A stretch of DNA of 64,000 nucleotides from assembly GCA_023454175.1 (NCBI GenBank), contig JAEXRW010000031.1, positions 1 to 64,000 of the forward strand, given 5' to 3'. Numbering within the stretch: position 1 is the stretch's first letter; each line of letters begins with the position of its first letter. The stretch is from Bacillota bacterium. GTDB lineage: Bacteria; Bacillota; Clostridia; Christensenellales; JAEXRW01. Both the position numbers and the translations under genes were made by a program. This document shows, in pieces, positions 1 to 12,344 of this stretch. The notes under the pieces were generated by a model. That model had not been told where the DNA came from. It worked only from the letters and a program-made list of their open reading frames with translations, and searched no databases.

Positions 1-106
1 GCACCATCGTGATCGCCGCCGTCAGCGTCGTCTTGCCGTGGTCCACGTGGCCGATCGTCCCGATGTTTACATGCGGCTTGTTTCTCTCAAATTTCGCCTT
101 TCCCAT
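1..106 (-). CDS. tuf: Elongation factor Tu, N-terminal fragment (runs off the window)
   Basis: Only the first 35 codons are present; the rest lies beyond the left edge. The reverse strand reads MGKAKFERNKPHVNIGTIGH and then VDHGKTTLTAAIT, which contains the EF-Tu G1 P-loop (GHVDHGKT). EF-Tu delivers aminoacyl-tRNA to the ribosome as a GTP complex. The ATG is preceded by a purine-rich GGAGGAGAAGAAGG ribosome binding site. It lies 49 bp downstream of the fusA stop codon, the usual last position of a str operon (rpsL-rpsG-fusA-tuf). Confidence 0.97.
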   Translation of the reverse strand, partial: MGKAKFERNKPHVNIGTIGHVDHGKTTLTAAITMV

Positions 107-155
107 TTTCCTTCTTCTCCTCCCTTGAAGATCAAAATATGTATATGGATGATTT

Positions 156-2222
156 CTATCTTCCCAGTATCTTTTTGGCCATGGAATCCGGCACTTCGTT
201 GTAGTGCGAAAACTGCATCGTGAAGGTGCCTCTGCCCTGCGTCCGCGAACGCATGTCGGTGGCATAGCCAAACATTTCGGACAGGGGAACGAGTCCGGTG
301 ATGACCTGTGAACCCGCGCGCACATCCATGCCTTCGATCTGCCCGCGCCGCGAATTGAGGTTGCCCATCACGTCGCCCAGGTATTCTTCCGGCACCACGA
401 CTTCCACGCGCATGATGGGTTCCAGCAGCACAGGGCTTGCCTTTTCCATGGCATCCTTGAATGCCAGCGAACCCGCGATCTTGAATGCCAGTTCGGATGA
501 GTCCACCTCGTGGTAGGACCCGTCTATCAGCATGGCCTTGAAATCCACCACTTCAAACCCGCCCAGTACGCCGCTCATGGATGCTTCCCGGATGCCGTTG
601 TCCACGGGCTGGATAAATTCCTTGGGGATCACGCCGCCCACGATCTTATTTTCAAAGGTGTAGCCGCAGCCGGGTTCCTGGGGGCTCAGTTCGATCACGC
701 AATGACCGTATTGCCCGTGCCCGCCGGTCTGCCGTACATAGCGGCCTTCCGCTTTTACTGTCTTTCGGATGGTTTCCCTGTAGGCCACCTGCGGTTTACC
801 CACGGTGGCTTCCACTTTGAATTCCCGCAGCATGCGGTCCACGATGATCTCCAGGTGCAGTTCACCCATCCCCGCGATGATCGTCTGGCCCGTCTCCTGG
901 TCGGTGTAGGTCCGGAATGTGGGGTCCTCCTCCGCCAGTTTCTGCATCGCGATGGTCATCTTCTCCTGGCCCGCCTTCGTCTTGGGCTCGATCGCCACGC
1001 GGATAACGGGCTCGGGGAATTCCATGGATTCCAGGATGATCTGCTGCCCTTCGTTGCAGAGCGTATCGCCCGTTGTCGTATCCTTCAGGCCCACTGCCGC
1101 CGCGATATCACCGGCGTATACTTCGCTGATCTCCTCGCGGTGGTTGGCGTGCATCTGCAGGATCCGGCCGATGCGTTCCCTTTTCCCTTTCGTGGAATTG
1201 AAAACGTAGGAACCTGTGGCCAGTTTTCCTGAATAGACCCTGAAAAACGCCAGCTTCCCAACAAACGGGTCCGCCATGATCTTGAACGCGAGCGCCGCGA
1301 ACGGTTCATCGTCCGAGGCCATCCGTTGGATCTCCTCGTGGCTGCTGGGCTTCTCGCCCGTCACAGGGGGGATATCCAGCGGGGATGGCATGAAATCCAC
1401 CACCGCGTCGAGCAGGGGCTGGACGCCCTTGTTCCGGTAAGCCGTCCCGCAGAGGACGGGCACCATCATCAGGCCGATAGTCGCCTTGCGCACCCCCGCG
1501 CGGATCTGTTCGGCCGTCAGGGTGTGGGTCTCCAGATAGGTCTCCATCAGTTCGTCGTCATGCTCCGCCACGGCTTCCATCAGCTTCAGGCGGTACTCTT
1601 CAGCCATTTCCTTCATGTCTTCAGGGATCTCTTTGATCACCTGGTCCGTGCCGAGTTCATCCTCATATACGATGGCTTTCATCGATATCAGGTCGATGGC
1701 GCCCAGGAAGGCGTCCTCCTTGCCGATGGGCAGCTGTACCGGCACCGGGTTTGCACCCAGGCGGTCCTTCAGCATTTGAACCACGCGGAAGAAATCCGCT
1801 CCCATGATGTCCATCTTGTTGACGAAAGCCAGCCTGGGGACGCCGTATTTGCTCGCCTGCCGCCAGACTGTTTCGGATTGCGGCTCCACGCCGCCTTTTG
1901 CACAGAATACCGCCACAGCCCCGTCCAGTACCCTGAGGGATCTTTCCACCTCCATGGTAAAGTCAACGTGGCCGGGCGTATCTATAATGTTGATGCGGTG
2001 GTCGTTCCAGAAACACGTGGTGGCCGCGGACGTGATGGTGATGCCTCTCTCCTGCTCCTGCTCCATCCAGTCCATTGTCGCGGCGCCCTCATGCACCTCG
2101 CCGAGTTTATGCACCCTTCCGGTATAAAAGAGGATACGCTCGGTGGTGGTGGTCTTCCCCGCATCGATATGCGCCATGATTCCTATATTTCTTGTATTTT
2201 CCAGAGTGTATGCCCTTGGCAA
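156..2222 (-). CDS. fusA: Elongation factor G
   Basis: Translocase GTPase that moves tRNAs and mRNA through the ribosome after peptide bond formation. It is 688 residues, normal for EF-G. The N-terminal G domain has the P-loop AHIDAGKTTTTERIL, switch II DTPGHVDF and NKMD; domain II and the C-terminal translocation domains (GGVIPKEFIQPVDNGI near residue 545) follow. The start is TTG, with GGAG about 9 nt upstream, and no ATG fits the conserved N-terminus MPRAYTLENTRNIGIMAHID. It is co-transcribed with rpsL and rpsG upstream and tuf downstream. Fusidic-acid resistance positions were not assessed. Confidence 0.98.
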   Translation of the reverse strand: MPRAYTLENTRNIGIMAHIDAGKTTTTERILFYTGRVHKLGEVHEGAATMDWMEQEQERGITITSAATTCFWNDHRINIIDTPGHVDFTMEVERSLRVLDGAVAVFCAKGGVEPQSETVWRQASKYGVPRLAFVNKMDIMGADFFRVVQMLKDRLGANPVPVQLPIGKEDAFLGAIDLISMKAIVYEDELGTDQVIKEIPEDMKEMAEEYRLKLMEAVAEHDDELMETYLETHTLTAEQIRAGVRKATIGLMMVPVLCGTAYRNKGVQPLLDAVVDFMPSPLDIPPVTGEKPSSHEEIQRMASDDEPFAALAFKIMADPFVGKLAFFRVYSGKLATGSYVFNSTKGKRERIGRILQMHANHREEISEVYAGDIAAAVGLKDTTTGDTLCNEGQQIILESMEFPEPVIRVAIEPKTKAGQEKMTIAMQKLAEEDPTFRTYTDQETGQTIIAGMGELHLEIIVDRMLREFKVEATVGKPQVAYRETIRKTVKAEGRYVRQTGGHGQYGHCVIELSPQEPGCGYTFENKIVGGVIPKEFIQPVDNGIREASMSGVLGGFEVVDFKAMLIDGSYHEVDSSELAFKIAGSLAFKDAMEKASPVLLEPIMRVEVVVPEEYLGDVMGNLNSRRGQIEGMDVRAGSQVITGLVPLSEMFGYATDMRSRTQGRGTFTMQFSHYNEVPDSMAKKILGR

Positions 2223-2261
2223 AAATATTCTCTCCTTACATGTTCGAAGGGGTATCGAAAA

Positions 2262-2732
2262 CTACCAGCGGTAATGTGCAAACGCCTTGTTGGCCTCCGC
2301 CATTTTGTGGGTATCTTCCTTCTTCTTTATCGTGTTGCCGGTGTTGTTGGCAGCATCCATGATCTCCCCGGCCAGGCGCTCTTTCATGGTCTTTTCGCCG
2401 CGGGCCCTGCTGAAGTTGACCAGCCAGCGCAGGCCCAGCGTCTGGCGCCTTTCGGTGCGGATCTCGATAGGTACCTGGTAGGTCGCGCCGCCAACACGCC
2501 TCGCCTTCACTTCGAGCACGGGCATGATATTGGTCATAGCCTGGTCGAAGACTTCCAGCGCATCGCGTCCGGTCTTATCCTTTATAAGTTCAAACGCATC
2601 GTAGCAAACCTGCTGCGCCACGCCCTTTTTGCCGTCATGCATCACCTGGTTGATCAGTTTGGTCACGGTGACGCTGCTGTAAATGGGGTCGGCAAGTACT
2701 TCGCGCTTTGGTATATTACCACGTCTTGGCAT
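2262..2732 (-). CDS. rpsG: 30S ribosomal protein S7
   Basis: Primary 16S rRNA-binding protein that nucleates the head of the small subunit and contacts the E and P sites. It is 156 residues, the standard length. It carries the family N-terminus MPRRGNIPKREVLADPIY, the GGATYQVPIEI segment near residue 83 and the C-terminal HKMAEANKAFAHYRW. It starts with ATG 21 bp after rpsL ends, and fusA follows after 39 bp, so it belongs to the str operon. S7 often regulates this operon post-transcriptionally in other bacteria; no such site was identified here. Confidence 0.98.
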   Translation of the reverse strand: MPRRGNIPKREVLADPIYSSVTVTKLINQVMHDGKKGVAQQVCYDAFELIKDKTGRDALEVFDQAMTNIMPVLEVKARRVGGATYQVPIEIRTERRQTLGLRWLVNFSRARGEKTMKERLAGEIMDAANNTGNTIKKKEDTHKMAEANKAFAHYRW

Positions 2733-2753
2733 AAGAATTTCCTCCTCTATTCT

Positions 2754-3131
2754 TTAGCCCTTCTTGGGCCTCTTGGCTCCGTAGCATGAACGCGCCTGCC
2801 GGCGGCCTTCCACACCCGAAGAGTCCAGTGCACCGCGCACGATATGGTACCGTACGCCCGGCAGATCCTTTACCCTGCCGCCGCGGATCAGCACCACCGA
2901 GTGCTCCTGCAGGTTGTGTCCGATGCCGGGTATGTACGCTGTGCCTTCCATCCCGTTCACAAGGCGCACCCTGGCGATCTTGCGGAGCGCGGAATTGGGT
3001 TTCTTGGGCGTCATGGTCCTGACAGCCAGGCATACGCCGCGCTTTTGCGGGCACTCCTTCAGTATGGGTGCCGTGGATTTGTACTCTACCTGTTCCCTGC
3101 CCTTTCGGATGAGTTGGTTGATCGTGGGCAT
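2754..3131 (-). CDS. rpsL: 30S ribosomal protein S12
   Basis: Decoding-site protein of the 30S subunit that monitors codon-anticodon pairing. It is 125 residues. The strongly conserved segments TPKKPNSALRK (about residues 41-51) and GGRVKDLPGVRYH (84-96) are present. Lysines at 43/44 and 88, the positions whose substitution classically gives streptomycin resistance, are wild type, so a sensitive S12 is inferred. First ribosomal protein gene of the str operon proper, 21 bp before rpsG. Confidence 0.98.
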   Translation of the reverse strand: MPTINQLIRKGREQVEYKSTAPILKECPQKRGVCLAVRTMTPKKPNSALRKIARVRLVNGMEGTAYIPGIGHNLQEHSVVLIRGGRVKDLPGVRYHIVRGALDSSGVEGRRQARSCYGAKRPKKG

Positions 3132-3190
3132 TTCTTTGCCTCCCTGTTTAATGCGTTTATAATTTATAATTTACCTGTAAATCGTTACTG

Positions 3191-3436
3191 TTATTTAAGT
3201 AATCCTGCACAAGCAGTTCCTACATCCAGTGCGCAGGCTTTGCCGAGCTCCTGCATGGTTTCCACCATGACGCATTCCACGCGATGGTCCTCACACGCCT
3301 GACGCACCTTGTTCAGGAGGAATTCGTCTGCGTCCCGGGCCAGGAAGACCTGCGCGATGTTCCCGTTTTCAATGGCGCGAAGCACCTGTTTTGTCCCGGC
3401 GACTCTGTTTTTTGCTTCCTTTATCCGGTTCAGCAT
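3191..3436 (-). CDS. L7Ae-family RNA-binding protein (YbxF/YlxQ type)
   Basis: Small kink-turn RNA-binding protein of the L7Ae/L30e/S12e family; Firmicutes commonly carry one next to rpsL. I chose the ATG at 3436 (MLNRIKEAKNRVAGTKQVLR, 81 residues). It has an AAAGGTG site 7 nt upstream, whereas the longer reading frame starting 18 codons earlier has no ribosome site and overlaps the promoter. The GTKQVLRAIENG and VFLARDAD segments fit the family helix-strand core. It heads the str operon behind a consensus promoter at 3497-3525. The B. subtilis homologues bind k-turn RNA; which RNA is bound here is unknown. Confidence 0.85.
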   Translation of the reverse strand: MLNRIKEAKNRVAGTKQVLRAIENGNIAQVFLARDADEFLLNKVRQACEDHRVECVMVETMQELGKACALDVGTACAGLLK

Positions 3437-3496
3437 GCCTTTTTCACCTTTAAACGCCTGATGTGCCGTGTGCTGCCCAAATTTGCGCACTTATTG

Positions 3497-3525
3497 ATTT
3501 TATCATCACATCAATAGGCTGTCAA
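3497..3525 (-). promoter_or_regulatory. Sigma-A promoter of the str operon
   Basis: On the minus strand TTGACA (3520-3525), a 17-bp spacer and TAAAAT (3497-3502). It lies between the rpoC stop and the L7Ae start, with transcription expected from about 3490. It lets the L7Ae-rpsL-rpsG-fusA-tuf genes be transcribed independently of rpoBC, and it has the same hexamers and spacing as the rpoB promoter. Confidence 0.75.
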
Positions 3526-3533
3526 CGGTATTC

Positions 3534-6500
3534 TTACTGTATGGAAGGCTTTACGCCGGCCGCATCGTCCTCCACGCTCAGCGAATAATAGTCCGAAGCT
3601 CCCATCGCTTCCTGACCGCCTGCCCGTCTGATGCGGATATCCTTGTACCGCCGGAGCCCTGTGCCCGCCGGTATCAGTTTCCCGATGATGACGTTTTCTT
3701 TCAGCCCCATCAGCGGGTCGAGTTTGCCTTTGATGGCGGCTTCGGTGAGCACGCGTGTCGTCTCCTGGAAGGATGCCGCCGAGAGGAAGGAGTCCGTCGC
3801 CAGCGAGGCTTTCGTGATACCCAGCAGCACGCGCTTTGCCACTGCCGGATGCCTGCCGTTTTTCAGTGCTTCCTCGTTCTCTTTCTCAAATTTGAAGATG
3901 TCCACCAGTTCGCCCGGCAGCATGTCGGTATCGCCCGCATCTTCGATCTGGACCTTCCGCATCATCTGGCGGATGATTATCTCGATATGTTTGTCGCTGA
4001 TATCCACGCCCTGCAGGCGGTACACCGTCTGCACCTCTTTCAGCAGATAGGCCTGGACGCCTTTGACGCCTTTGATCTTCAGTATGTCGCGCGGGTAGAT
4101 GGAGCCTTCGGTCAGTTCGTCCCCTGCCTCCACGATCGCGCCGTCCTTGATGATGGACTTCATGCGCGAACCGTAGGGGATGGTATACACCTGGGACTCG
4201 CCTTCGTCGTTGCTCACGGTGACCTCGCGTTTTTTCTTATTCTCGGAGATCTGCACCTTGCCCGATATTTCGGTGATCACGGCCAGCCCTTTGGGTTTGC
4301 GCGCCTCGAAAAGCTCTTCCACGCGCGGCAGACCCTGTGTGATATCCTCACCGGCTACGCCGCCCGTATGGAATGTACGCATCGTCAGCTGCGTGCCGGG
4401 TTCGCCGATGGACTGCGCCGCGATGATGCCCACCGCCTCGCCGATGCTCACCTGTCCGCCGGTCGCCAGGTTTTCCCCGTAGCATTTGGCGCATACGCCG
4501 CGTTCGCTGCGGCAGGTCAGTACCGAACGCACGCTGGCTTTTTCCACGCCTGCCTTCATGATCTCATGCGCTTTTTCGGCGTTGATGAGTTCATTCGTTT
4601 TCGCGAGGATCTCGCCTGTAGCCGGGTGCTTGATGTCTTCCGCGGCATACCGCCCTACGAGCCGTTCATCCAGGGTCTCGATGCGTTCCTTGTCGTTGTA
4701 TATGGTCGCCACCTGTACGCCGCGCACCGGTTCCCCGCGCAGTTCAAAGCAGTCGTCCTCGCGCACGATGACTTCCTGGCTTACGTCCACGAGCCGCCTT
4801 GTCAGGTAGCCCGAGTCGGCTGTACGGAGCGCCGTATCCGCCAGGCCTTTCCGCGCGCCGTGCGTGGAAATGAAGAATTCCAGCACCGTGAGGCCCTCTC
4901 GGAAATTAGCGCGGATGGGCAGCTCGATGATCTCGCCCGAAGGTCCCGCCATCAGGCCGCGCATTCCGGCCAGCTGGCGCACCTGTTTGATGGATCCGCG
5001 GGCGCCCGAGTTAGCCATCATGTATATGGGGTTGAACCGGTTCAGGTCCTTCAGCAGGCAGTCGGTTACGTCCTTGGTCGCCTTCTCCCAGACCTTTACC
5101 ACGTTGTCCTTTCTTTCCTTCTCCGTCAGGTAACCCATCTTGAACTGGTCGTCGATCTCGCTGACGGTCTGCTCGGCTTTGTCCAGGATGGTCCGCTTCT
5201 CCTCGGGGATGGTGATATCGGATACGCTGATGGTCACAGCGCCTACCGTTGAGTAGTGGAACCCGAGCTTTTTGATATTGTCCAGCACCACCGCCGTCTT
5301 GGTCGCGCCATGCTTCCTGTAGCAGCGGTCCACGATCCTGCCCAGGTCCTTCTTATCCAGCGCAACGACTTCCTCGCCCTTCTTTTCCAGGATGGGCGTG
5401 ATCTCCATTTCGAGCACGGAGTCGGGGTGTTCGCGGTCGACATATCCCAGGTTTTGCGGCAGCACATCGTTGAAGAGGATCCTGCCCACAGTCGTCTTGA
5501 TGAGCCTGCTGTGCTCCACGCCCTCGACGGTTTTGGTAAACCGTACGTTGACCATGGACTGCAGCGAGATGTGCCCTGTCTGGTAGGCCATGATGGCTTC
5601 TTCGGGGGAGCTGAAACTGTGGCCCTCCCCTTTCGCACCCGGCCGGTTGATGGTCATGTAATAGGTGCCGATGACCATGTCCTGGGAGGGGCTTACCACC
5701 GGTTTTCCGTCCTGCGGTTTCAATATGTTGTTGGTCGCCAGCATGAGGAAGCGGGACTCGGCCTGGGCTTCCACCGAAAGCGGCACGTGTACGGCCATCT
5801 GGTCGCCGTCAAAGTCTGCGTTATAAGCTGTGCAGACCAGCGGGTGGATCTTCAGTGCGCGGCCCTCGACCAGCACCGGTTCGAATGCCTGGATGCCTAG
5901 TCTGTGTAGTGTGGGTGCGCGGTTCAGGAGGACGGGATGGTCCTTGATCACGTCTTCCAGCACGTCCCAAACTTTGGGGTCCAGGTCCTGCACGAGCCTC
6001 TTGGCGTTGCGTACGTTATGGGAGTGGTTCTCTTCCACCAGTTTTTTCAGTACAAAAGGTTTGAAAAGCTCGAGCGCCATCTCCTTGGGCAACCCGCATT
6101 GGTACATCTTGAGGTCCGGGCCTACCACGATGACCGAACGGCCCGAGTAGTCCACGCGTTTGCCCAGCAGGTTCTGGCGGAAACGTCCCTGTTTGCCGCG
6201 CAGCATGTCTGAAAGGGATTTCAATGGCCTGTTCCCCGGGCCCGTAACGGGCCTGCCGCGCCGGCCGTTGTCGATCAGCGCATCCACGGCTTCCTGGAGC
6301 ATGCGCTTTTCATTGCGTACGATGATATCCGGCGCTTTCAGGGCCAGCAGCCTCTGCAGGCGGTTGTTGCGGTTGATGACGCGTCTGTACAGGTCGTTGA
6401 GGTCGCTCGTGGCAAACCTGCCGCCGTCCAATTGCACCATGGGCCGCAGCTCGGGCGGGATAACGGGGATGACGTCCAGGATGATCCACTCGGGCTTGTT

Positions 6501-7163
6501 GCCGCTCTTGCGGAAGGCTTCGAGCACTTCCAGCCGTTTTACGGCGCGCATCCGCTTCTGGCCCGATGAAGTGCGCAGCTCCGCACGCAGCTCCTTGCAG
6601 GTCTTGTCGATGTCGATCTCCTTCAGCATGTCCTTGATGGCTTCCGCGCCCATGGCAGCCTTGAAGGAGTTCTCGCCGAATTTTTCCTCGGCCTCTTTAT
6701 ATTCCTTGTCCGTCAGGATCTGCTTTTTGGAAAGCGTGGTCTTGCCCGGGTCCGTCACGACGAACGCGGCGAAGTACAGCACCCTTTCCAGCGCGCGTGG
6801 GGACATGTCCAGTAGCAGTCCCATGCGGCTGGGGATGCCCTTGAAATACCAGATATGCGATACCGGCGCGGCCAGTTTGATATGGCCCATGCGCTCGCGG
6901 CGCACCTTGGCGCGCGTGACTTCCACGCCGCATTTGTCGCAGATGATGCCCTTGTGGCGGACGCGTTTGTATTTGCCGCAGTGGCATTCCCAGTCTTTCG
7001 TCGGCCCGAAGATGCGTTCGCAGAAAAGGCCGTCTTTTTCGGGTTTGAGGGTCCGGTAGTTGATGGTTTCGGGTTTTTTTACTTCCCCGCGCGACCACTC
7101 CATGATCGTGTCGGGTGAAGCAAGGCCGATCTTGAATGAATCGAAATTATTTAAAGGTACCAT
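3534..7163 (-). CDS. rpoC: DNA-directed RNA polymerase beta' subunit
   Basis: Largest catalytic subunit of RNA polymerase; 1209 residues, typical of Firmicutes. It has the N-terminal zinc ribbon (cysteines in WECHCGKYKRVRHKGIICDKCG, about 60-80) and the catalytic metal-binding motif NADFDGDQMAVH that holds the active-site magnesium. It also has the bridge-helix region (GARGSIKQVRQLAGMRG), the trigger-loop region and the second zinc site (CRSERGVCAKCYG). ATG start with GGGGAG upstream. It follows rpoB after 44 bp and is presumably co-transcribed with it. Confidence 0.99.
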   Translation of the reverse strand: MVPLNNFDSFKIGLASPDTIMEWSRGEVKKPETINYRTLKPEKDGLFCERIFGPTKDWECHCGKYKRVRHKGIICDKCGVEVTRAKVRRERMGHIKLAAPVSHIWYFKGIPSRMGLLLDMSPRALERVLYFAAFVVTDPGKTTLSKKQILTDKEYKEAEEKFGENSFKAAMGAEAIKDMLKEIDIDKTCKELRAELRTSSGQKRMRAVKRLEVLEAFRKSGNKPEWIILDVIPVIPPELRPMVQLDGGRFATSDLNDLYRRVINRNNRLQRLLALKAPDIIVRNEKRMLQEAVDALIDNGRRGRPVTGPGNRPLKSLSDMLRGKQGRFRQNLLGKRVDYSGRSVIVVGPDLKMYQCGLPKEMALELFKPFVLKKLVEENHSHNVRNAKRLVQDLDPKVWDVLEDVIKDHPVLLNRAPTLHRLGIQAFEPVLVEGRALKIHPLVCTAYNADFDGDQMAVHVPLSVEAQAESRFLMLATNNILKPQDGKPVVSPSQDMVIGTYYMTINRPGAKGEGHSFSSPEEAIMAYQTGHISLQSMVNVRFTKTVEGVEHSRLIKTTVGRILFNDVLPQNLGYVDREHPDSVLEMEITPILEKKGEEVVALDKKDLGRIVDRCYRKHGATKTAVVLDNIKKLGFHYSTVGAVTISVSDITIPEEKRTILDKAEQTVSEIDDQFKMGYLTEKERKDNVVKVWEKATKDVTDCLLKDLNRFNPIYMMANSGARGSIKQVRQLAGMRGLMAGPSGEIIELPIRANFREGLTVLEFFISTHGARKGLADTALRTADSGYLTRRLVDVSQEVIVREDDCFELRGEPVRGVQVATIYNDKERIETLDERLVGRYAAEDIKHPATGEILAKTNELINAEKAHEIMKAGVEKASVRSVLTCRSERGVCAKCYGENLATGGQVSIGEAVGIIAAQSIGEPGTQLTMRTFHTGGVAGEDITQGLPRVEELFEARKPKGLAVITEISGKVQISENKKKREVTVSNDEGESQVYTIPYGSRMKSIIKDGAIVEAGDELTEGSIYPRDILKIKGVKGVQAYLLKEVQTVYRLQGVDISDKHIEIIIRQMMRKVQIEDAGDTDMLPGELVDIFKFEKENEEALKNGRHPAVAKRVLLGITKASLATDSFLSAASFQETTRVLTEAAIKGKLDPLMGLKENVIIGKLIPAGTGLRRYKDIRIRRAGGQEAMGASDYYSLSVEDDAAGVKPSIQ

Positions 7164-7207
7164 TTATATCTCCCCTTTGTTTATCTTGAACGGAAGACCT
7201 TTTTTCT

Positions 7208-10999
<3,792 letters not shown>

Positions 11000-11030
11000 C
11001 TACACATTCACCCCTATAGTTATTTCCAAA

Positions 11031-11044
11031 AGGGCATCCGCCCT
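11031..11044 (-). other. Small hairpin in the rpoB leader
   Basis: In the rpoB 5' leader the minus strand reads AGGGC-GGAT-GCCCT followed by TTT, a 5-bp stem with a short U run about 32 nt before the start codon. It resembles a weak attenuator but is too short to be convincing. Confidence 0.3.
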
Positions 11045-11100
11045 GCCGCATCATTGGCTAATGCTGGCAATTCATGCAGGCATACGTACTTATTATGCCC

Positions 11101-11129
11101 TTGAATTTGCTGTGTATACGGTGTATAAT
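11101..11129 (+). promoter_or_regulatory. Candidate plus-strand promoter antisense to the rpoB leader
   Basis: TTGAAT (11101-11106), 17-bp spacer, TATAAT (11124-11129). No plus-strand gene lies downstream; the next element on this strand is a terminator-like hairpin at 11258-11276. It points into the rpoB promoter from the opposite side. Confidence 0.45.
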
Positions 11130-11194
11130 GACTTCATCCAAGCGATATTTATCGTTGATTTTGTCATCATTTGCACATACTGATGCAATTTTTG

Positions 11195-11223
11195 ATTTTA
11201 CCACCACACGGGTCAATTGTCAA
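11195..11223 (-). promoter_or_regulatory. Sigma-A promoter of rpoBC
   Basis: Minus strand TTGACA (11218-11223), 17-bp spacer, TAAAAT (11195-11200). Transcription is expected from about 11188, giving a ~190-nt leader before rpoB. Perfect -35 and near-consensus -10. Confidence 0.8.
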
Positions 11224-11257
11224 CCCTGATTATTCATATTTCATATATTGGAATATT

Positions 11258-11276
11258 ACGGCAGATGCCGTTTTTT
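11258..11276 (+). terminator. Rho-independent terminator-like hairpin, plus strand
   Basis: ACGGC-AGAT-GCCGT followed by a run of six T on the plus strand. On the minus strand the downstream side is not U-rich, so it cannot serve the minus-strand gene ending at 11316. It would end the candidate small RNA. Confidence 0.5.
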
Positions 11277-11315
11277 GTTTTCGGGATGGGGTGTTTGGAT
11301 GCCTTTACGGCAGGC

Positions 11316-11888
11316 TTAATCAGCGGATAATTCAGAAGGGGCCCCCGTATACGGGGTCAGTGCGTCGTCCGTTTGGATCATTCCGATCCTCCAGTACCCG
11401 TCCTCCCTGGTGATATGGATCGTTGCTTTGTGATCGCCTGCAGGTCCCGTCGAGGTCGCCGTGTGGAAAAGGACATCATAGATTCGTGTTTCTCCCAGCG
11501 TCTTTGCCTTGGTAACACTGTAGCTTTCCACCCAGGGGCTGGACATGCCCGTCACCCAGTTCGGGAAGCTTTTATCCAGTTCCGCCGCATAAATCTCCCT
11601 GAGTTTATTGGTCATGGCGGCGTACTGCATGGCCCCGCTCCGCTTTTTCAGGCCGCCGGCCCATATATCCGCGGCTTTGTCCGGCGTACAGGCGCCGACA
11701 TCCCGCATGGCTTCCTCCAGCAGGCGGCTCCGGATCTCATGTTTGTCCTCACCTTGCATGGCGAATACACTGAGGTACGCATTGCCCGTACAGTACCCGA
11801 TCACGTTTGTCAGCACGATGACGGCCCCGGCCAGGCTGAATGCGATGATCAAGACCCGTTTCGCTTTTTTGGAAAGGATCACCCGCAT
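11316..11888 (-). CDS. Membrane-anchored protein of unknown function with an NTF2-like tail
   Basis: Not recognised. Start placed at the ATG at 11888 (MRVILSKKAKRVLIIAFSL) because GGTG lies 6 nt upstream; 190 residues. One N-terminal transmembrane helix (about residues 12-34) follows a basic cytoplasmic start, so the bulk is expected outside the cell. The distal half has alternating strands (SYSVTKAKTLGETRIYDVLF, DHKATIHITREDGYWRIGMI) resembling the accumulation-associated/NTF2-like domains at the ends of many clostridial exported proteins. It stands alone between yacL and rpoB, with no obvious terminator of its own on this strand. Confidence 0.6.
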   Translation of the reverse strand: MRVILSKKAKRVLIIAFSLAGAVIVLTNVIGYCTGNAYLSVFAMQGEDKHEIRSRLLEEAMRDVGACTPDKAADIWAGGLKKRSGAMQYAAMTNKLREIYAAELDKSFPNWVTGMSSPWVESYSVTKAKTLGETRIYDVLFHTATSTGPAGDHKATIHITREDGYWRIGMIQTDDALTPYTGAPSELSAD

Positions 11889-12049
11889 ATCTGTCACCGC
11901 CTTCACGGTACATGTGTATGAGCGGTTCATGCCGGCACATGAAGGAATTCAGTGAATGAATACAAGGCTTCGGGCGGCCCCACCAGGCTCGCCCGCACAA
12001 GCTGACCGTTTCATTCCCGGGAAGGGCTGATCATGCCATTTGCCGCATA
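11889..12049. other. Intergenic stretch without recognisable features
   Basis: Between the start of the preceding small membrane protein gene and repeat copy 1. I see no coding potential beyond short shadows and no convincing promoter. Confidence 0.5.
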
Positions 12050-12325
12050 ATAAAAGTGGCGTGATGCCGCTCAGGCTATCAAAAAGCCTTGAGTGAAAAA
12101 AGCAATGGCGAATATGCAATCACAAATCAAATCCGTCATTTCCGGCGGCGTTTACACACGACGCGCCCTGGAGCAGGATGACACCTCTCATGCAGGTTTG
12201 TGGTGAACACTCCCTGAATGGTAAAACTCAAAAAAGTGGCTGAAAGTGGTTTATCCACTTTTGCCACATTTTTTGACAATCAGAGTGGCGTAAAGCCACT
12301 TTTGAACTGCGTAATGCCGATGATT
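12050..12325 (-). repeat. Dispersed intergenic repeat, copy 1 (contiguous, terminator-flanked)
   Basis: Lies directly 3' of yacL. Read on the minus strand it has three parts. First are two terminator-like hairpins: AGTGGC-TTTAC-GCCACT-type near 12285-12303, and a longer GTGGC/AAAGTGG imperfect stem at 12235-12268 with T-runs. Then comes a ~120-bp core (about 12105-12232) containing ACCACAAACCTGCATGAG and GTGTCATCCTGCTCCAGG. Last is another hairpin with stem AGCGGC/GCCACT and TTTTATT at 12055-12071. The core recurs at 23.7, 53.1 and 60.9 kb. The outer hairpins carry nearly the same stem as each other. Function unknown. Confidence 0.75.
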
Positions 12326-12344
12326 TATGCATGCGCGGGAAATA

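Larger units (their letters stand above)
11136..11280 (+). ncRNA. Candidate small antisense RNA opposite the rpoB promoter/leader
   Basis: Inferred from a plus-strand promoter (11101-11129) followed 130-140 nt later by a hairpin with a T6 run. The region has no plausible coding sequence. The transcript would overlap the rpoB promoter and the first ~50 nt of the rpoB leader, so it could interfere with rpoB initiation or pair with the leader. Only the promoter and terminator patterns support it. Confidence 0.35.

Noticed and set aside
1326..2789. 487-codon plus-strand frame across fusA/rpsG
   Set aside because: Shadow of fusA and rpsG codon bias; spans two real genes and their spacer.
3849..5252. 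467-codon plus-strand frame opposite rpoC
   Set aside because: Antisense shadow; composition rich in His/Leu/Arg typical of reverse frames.
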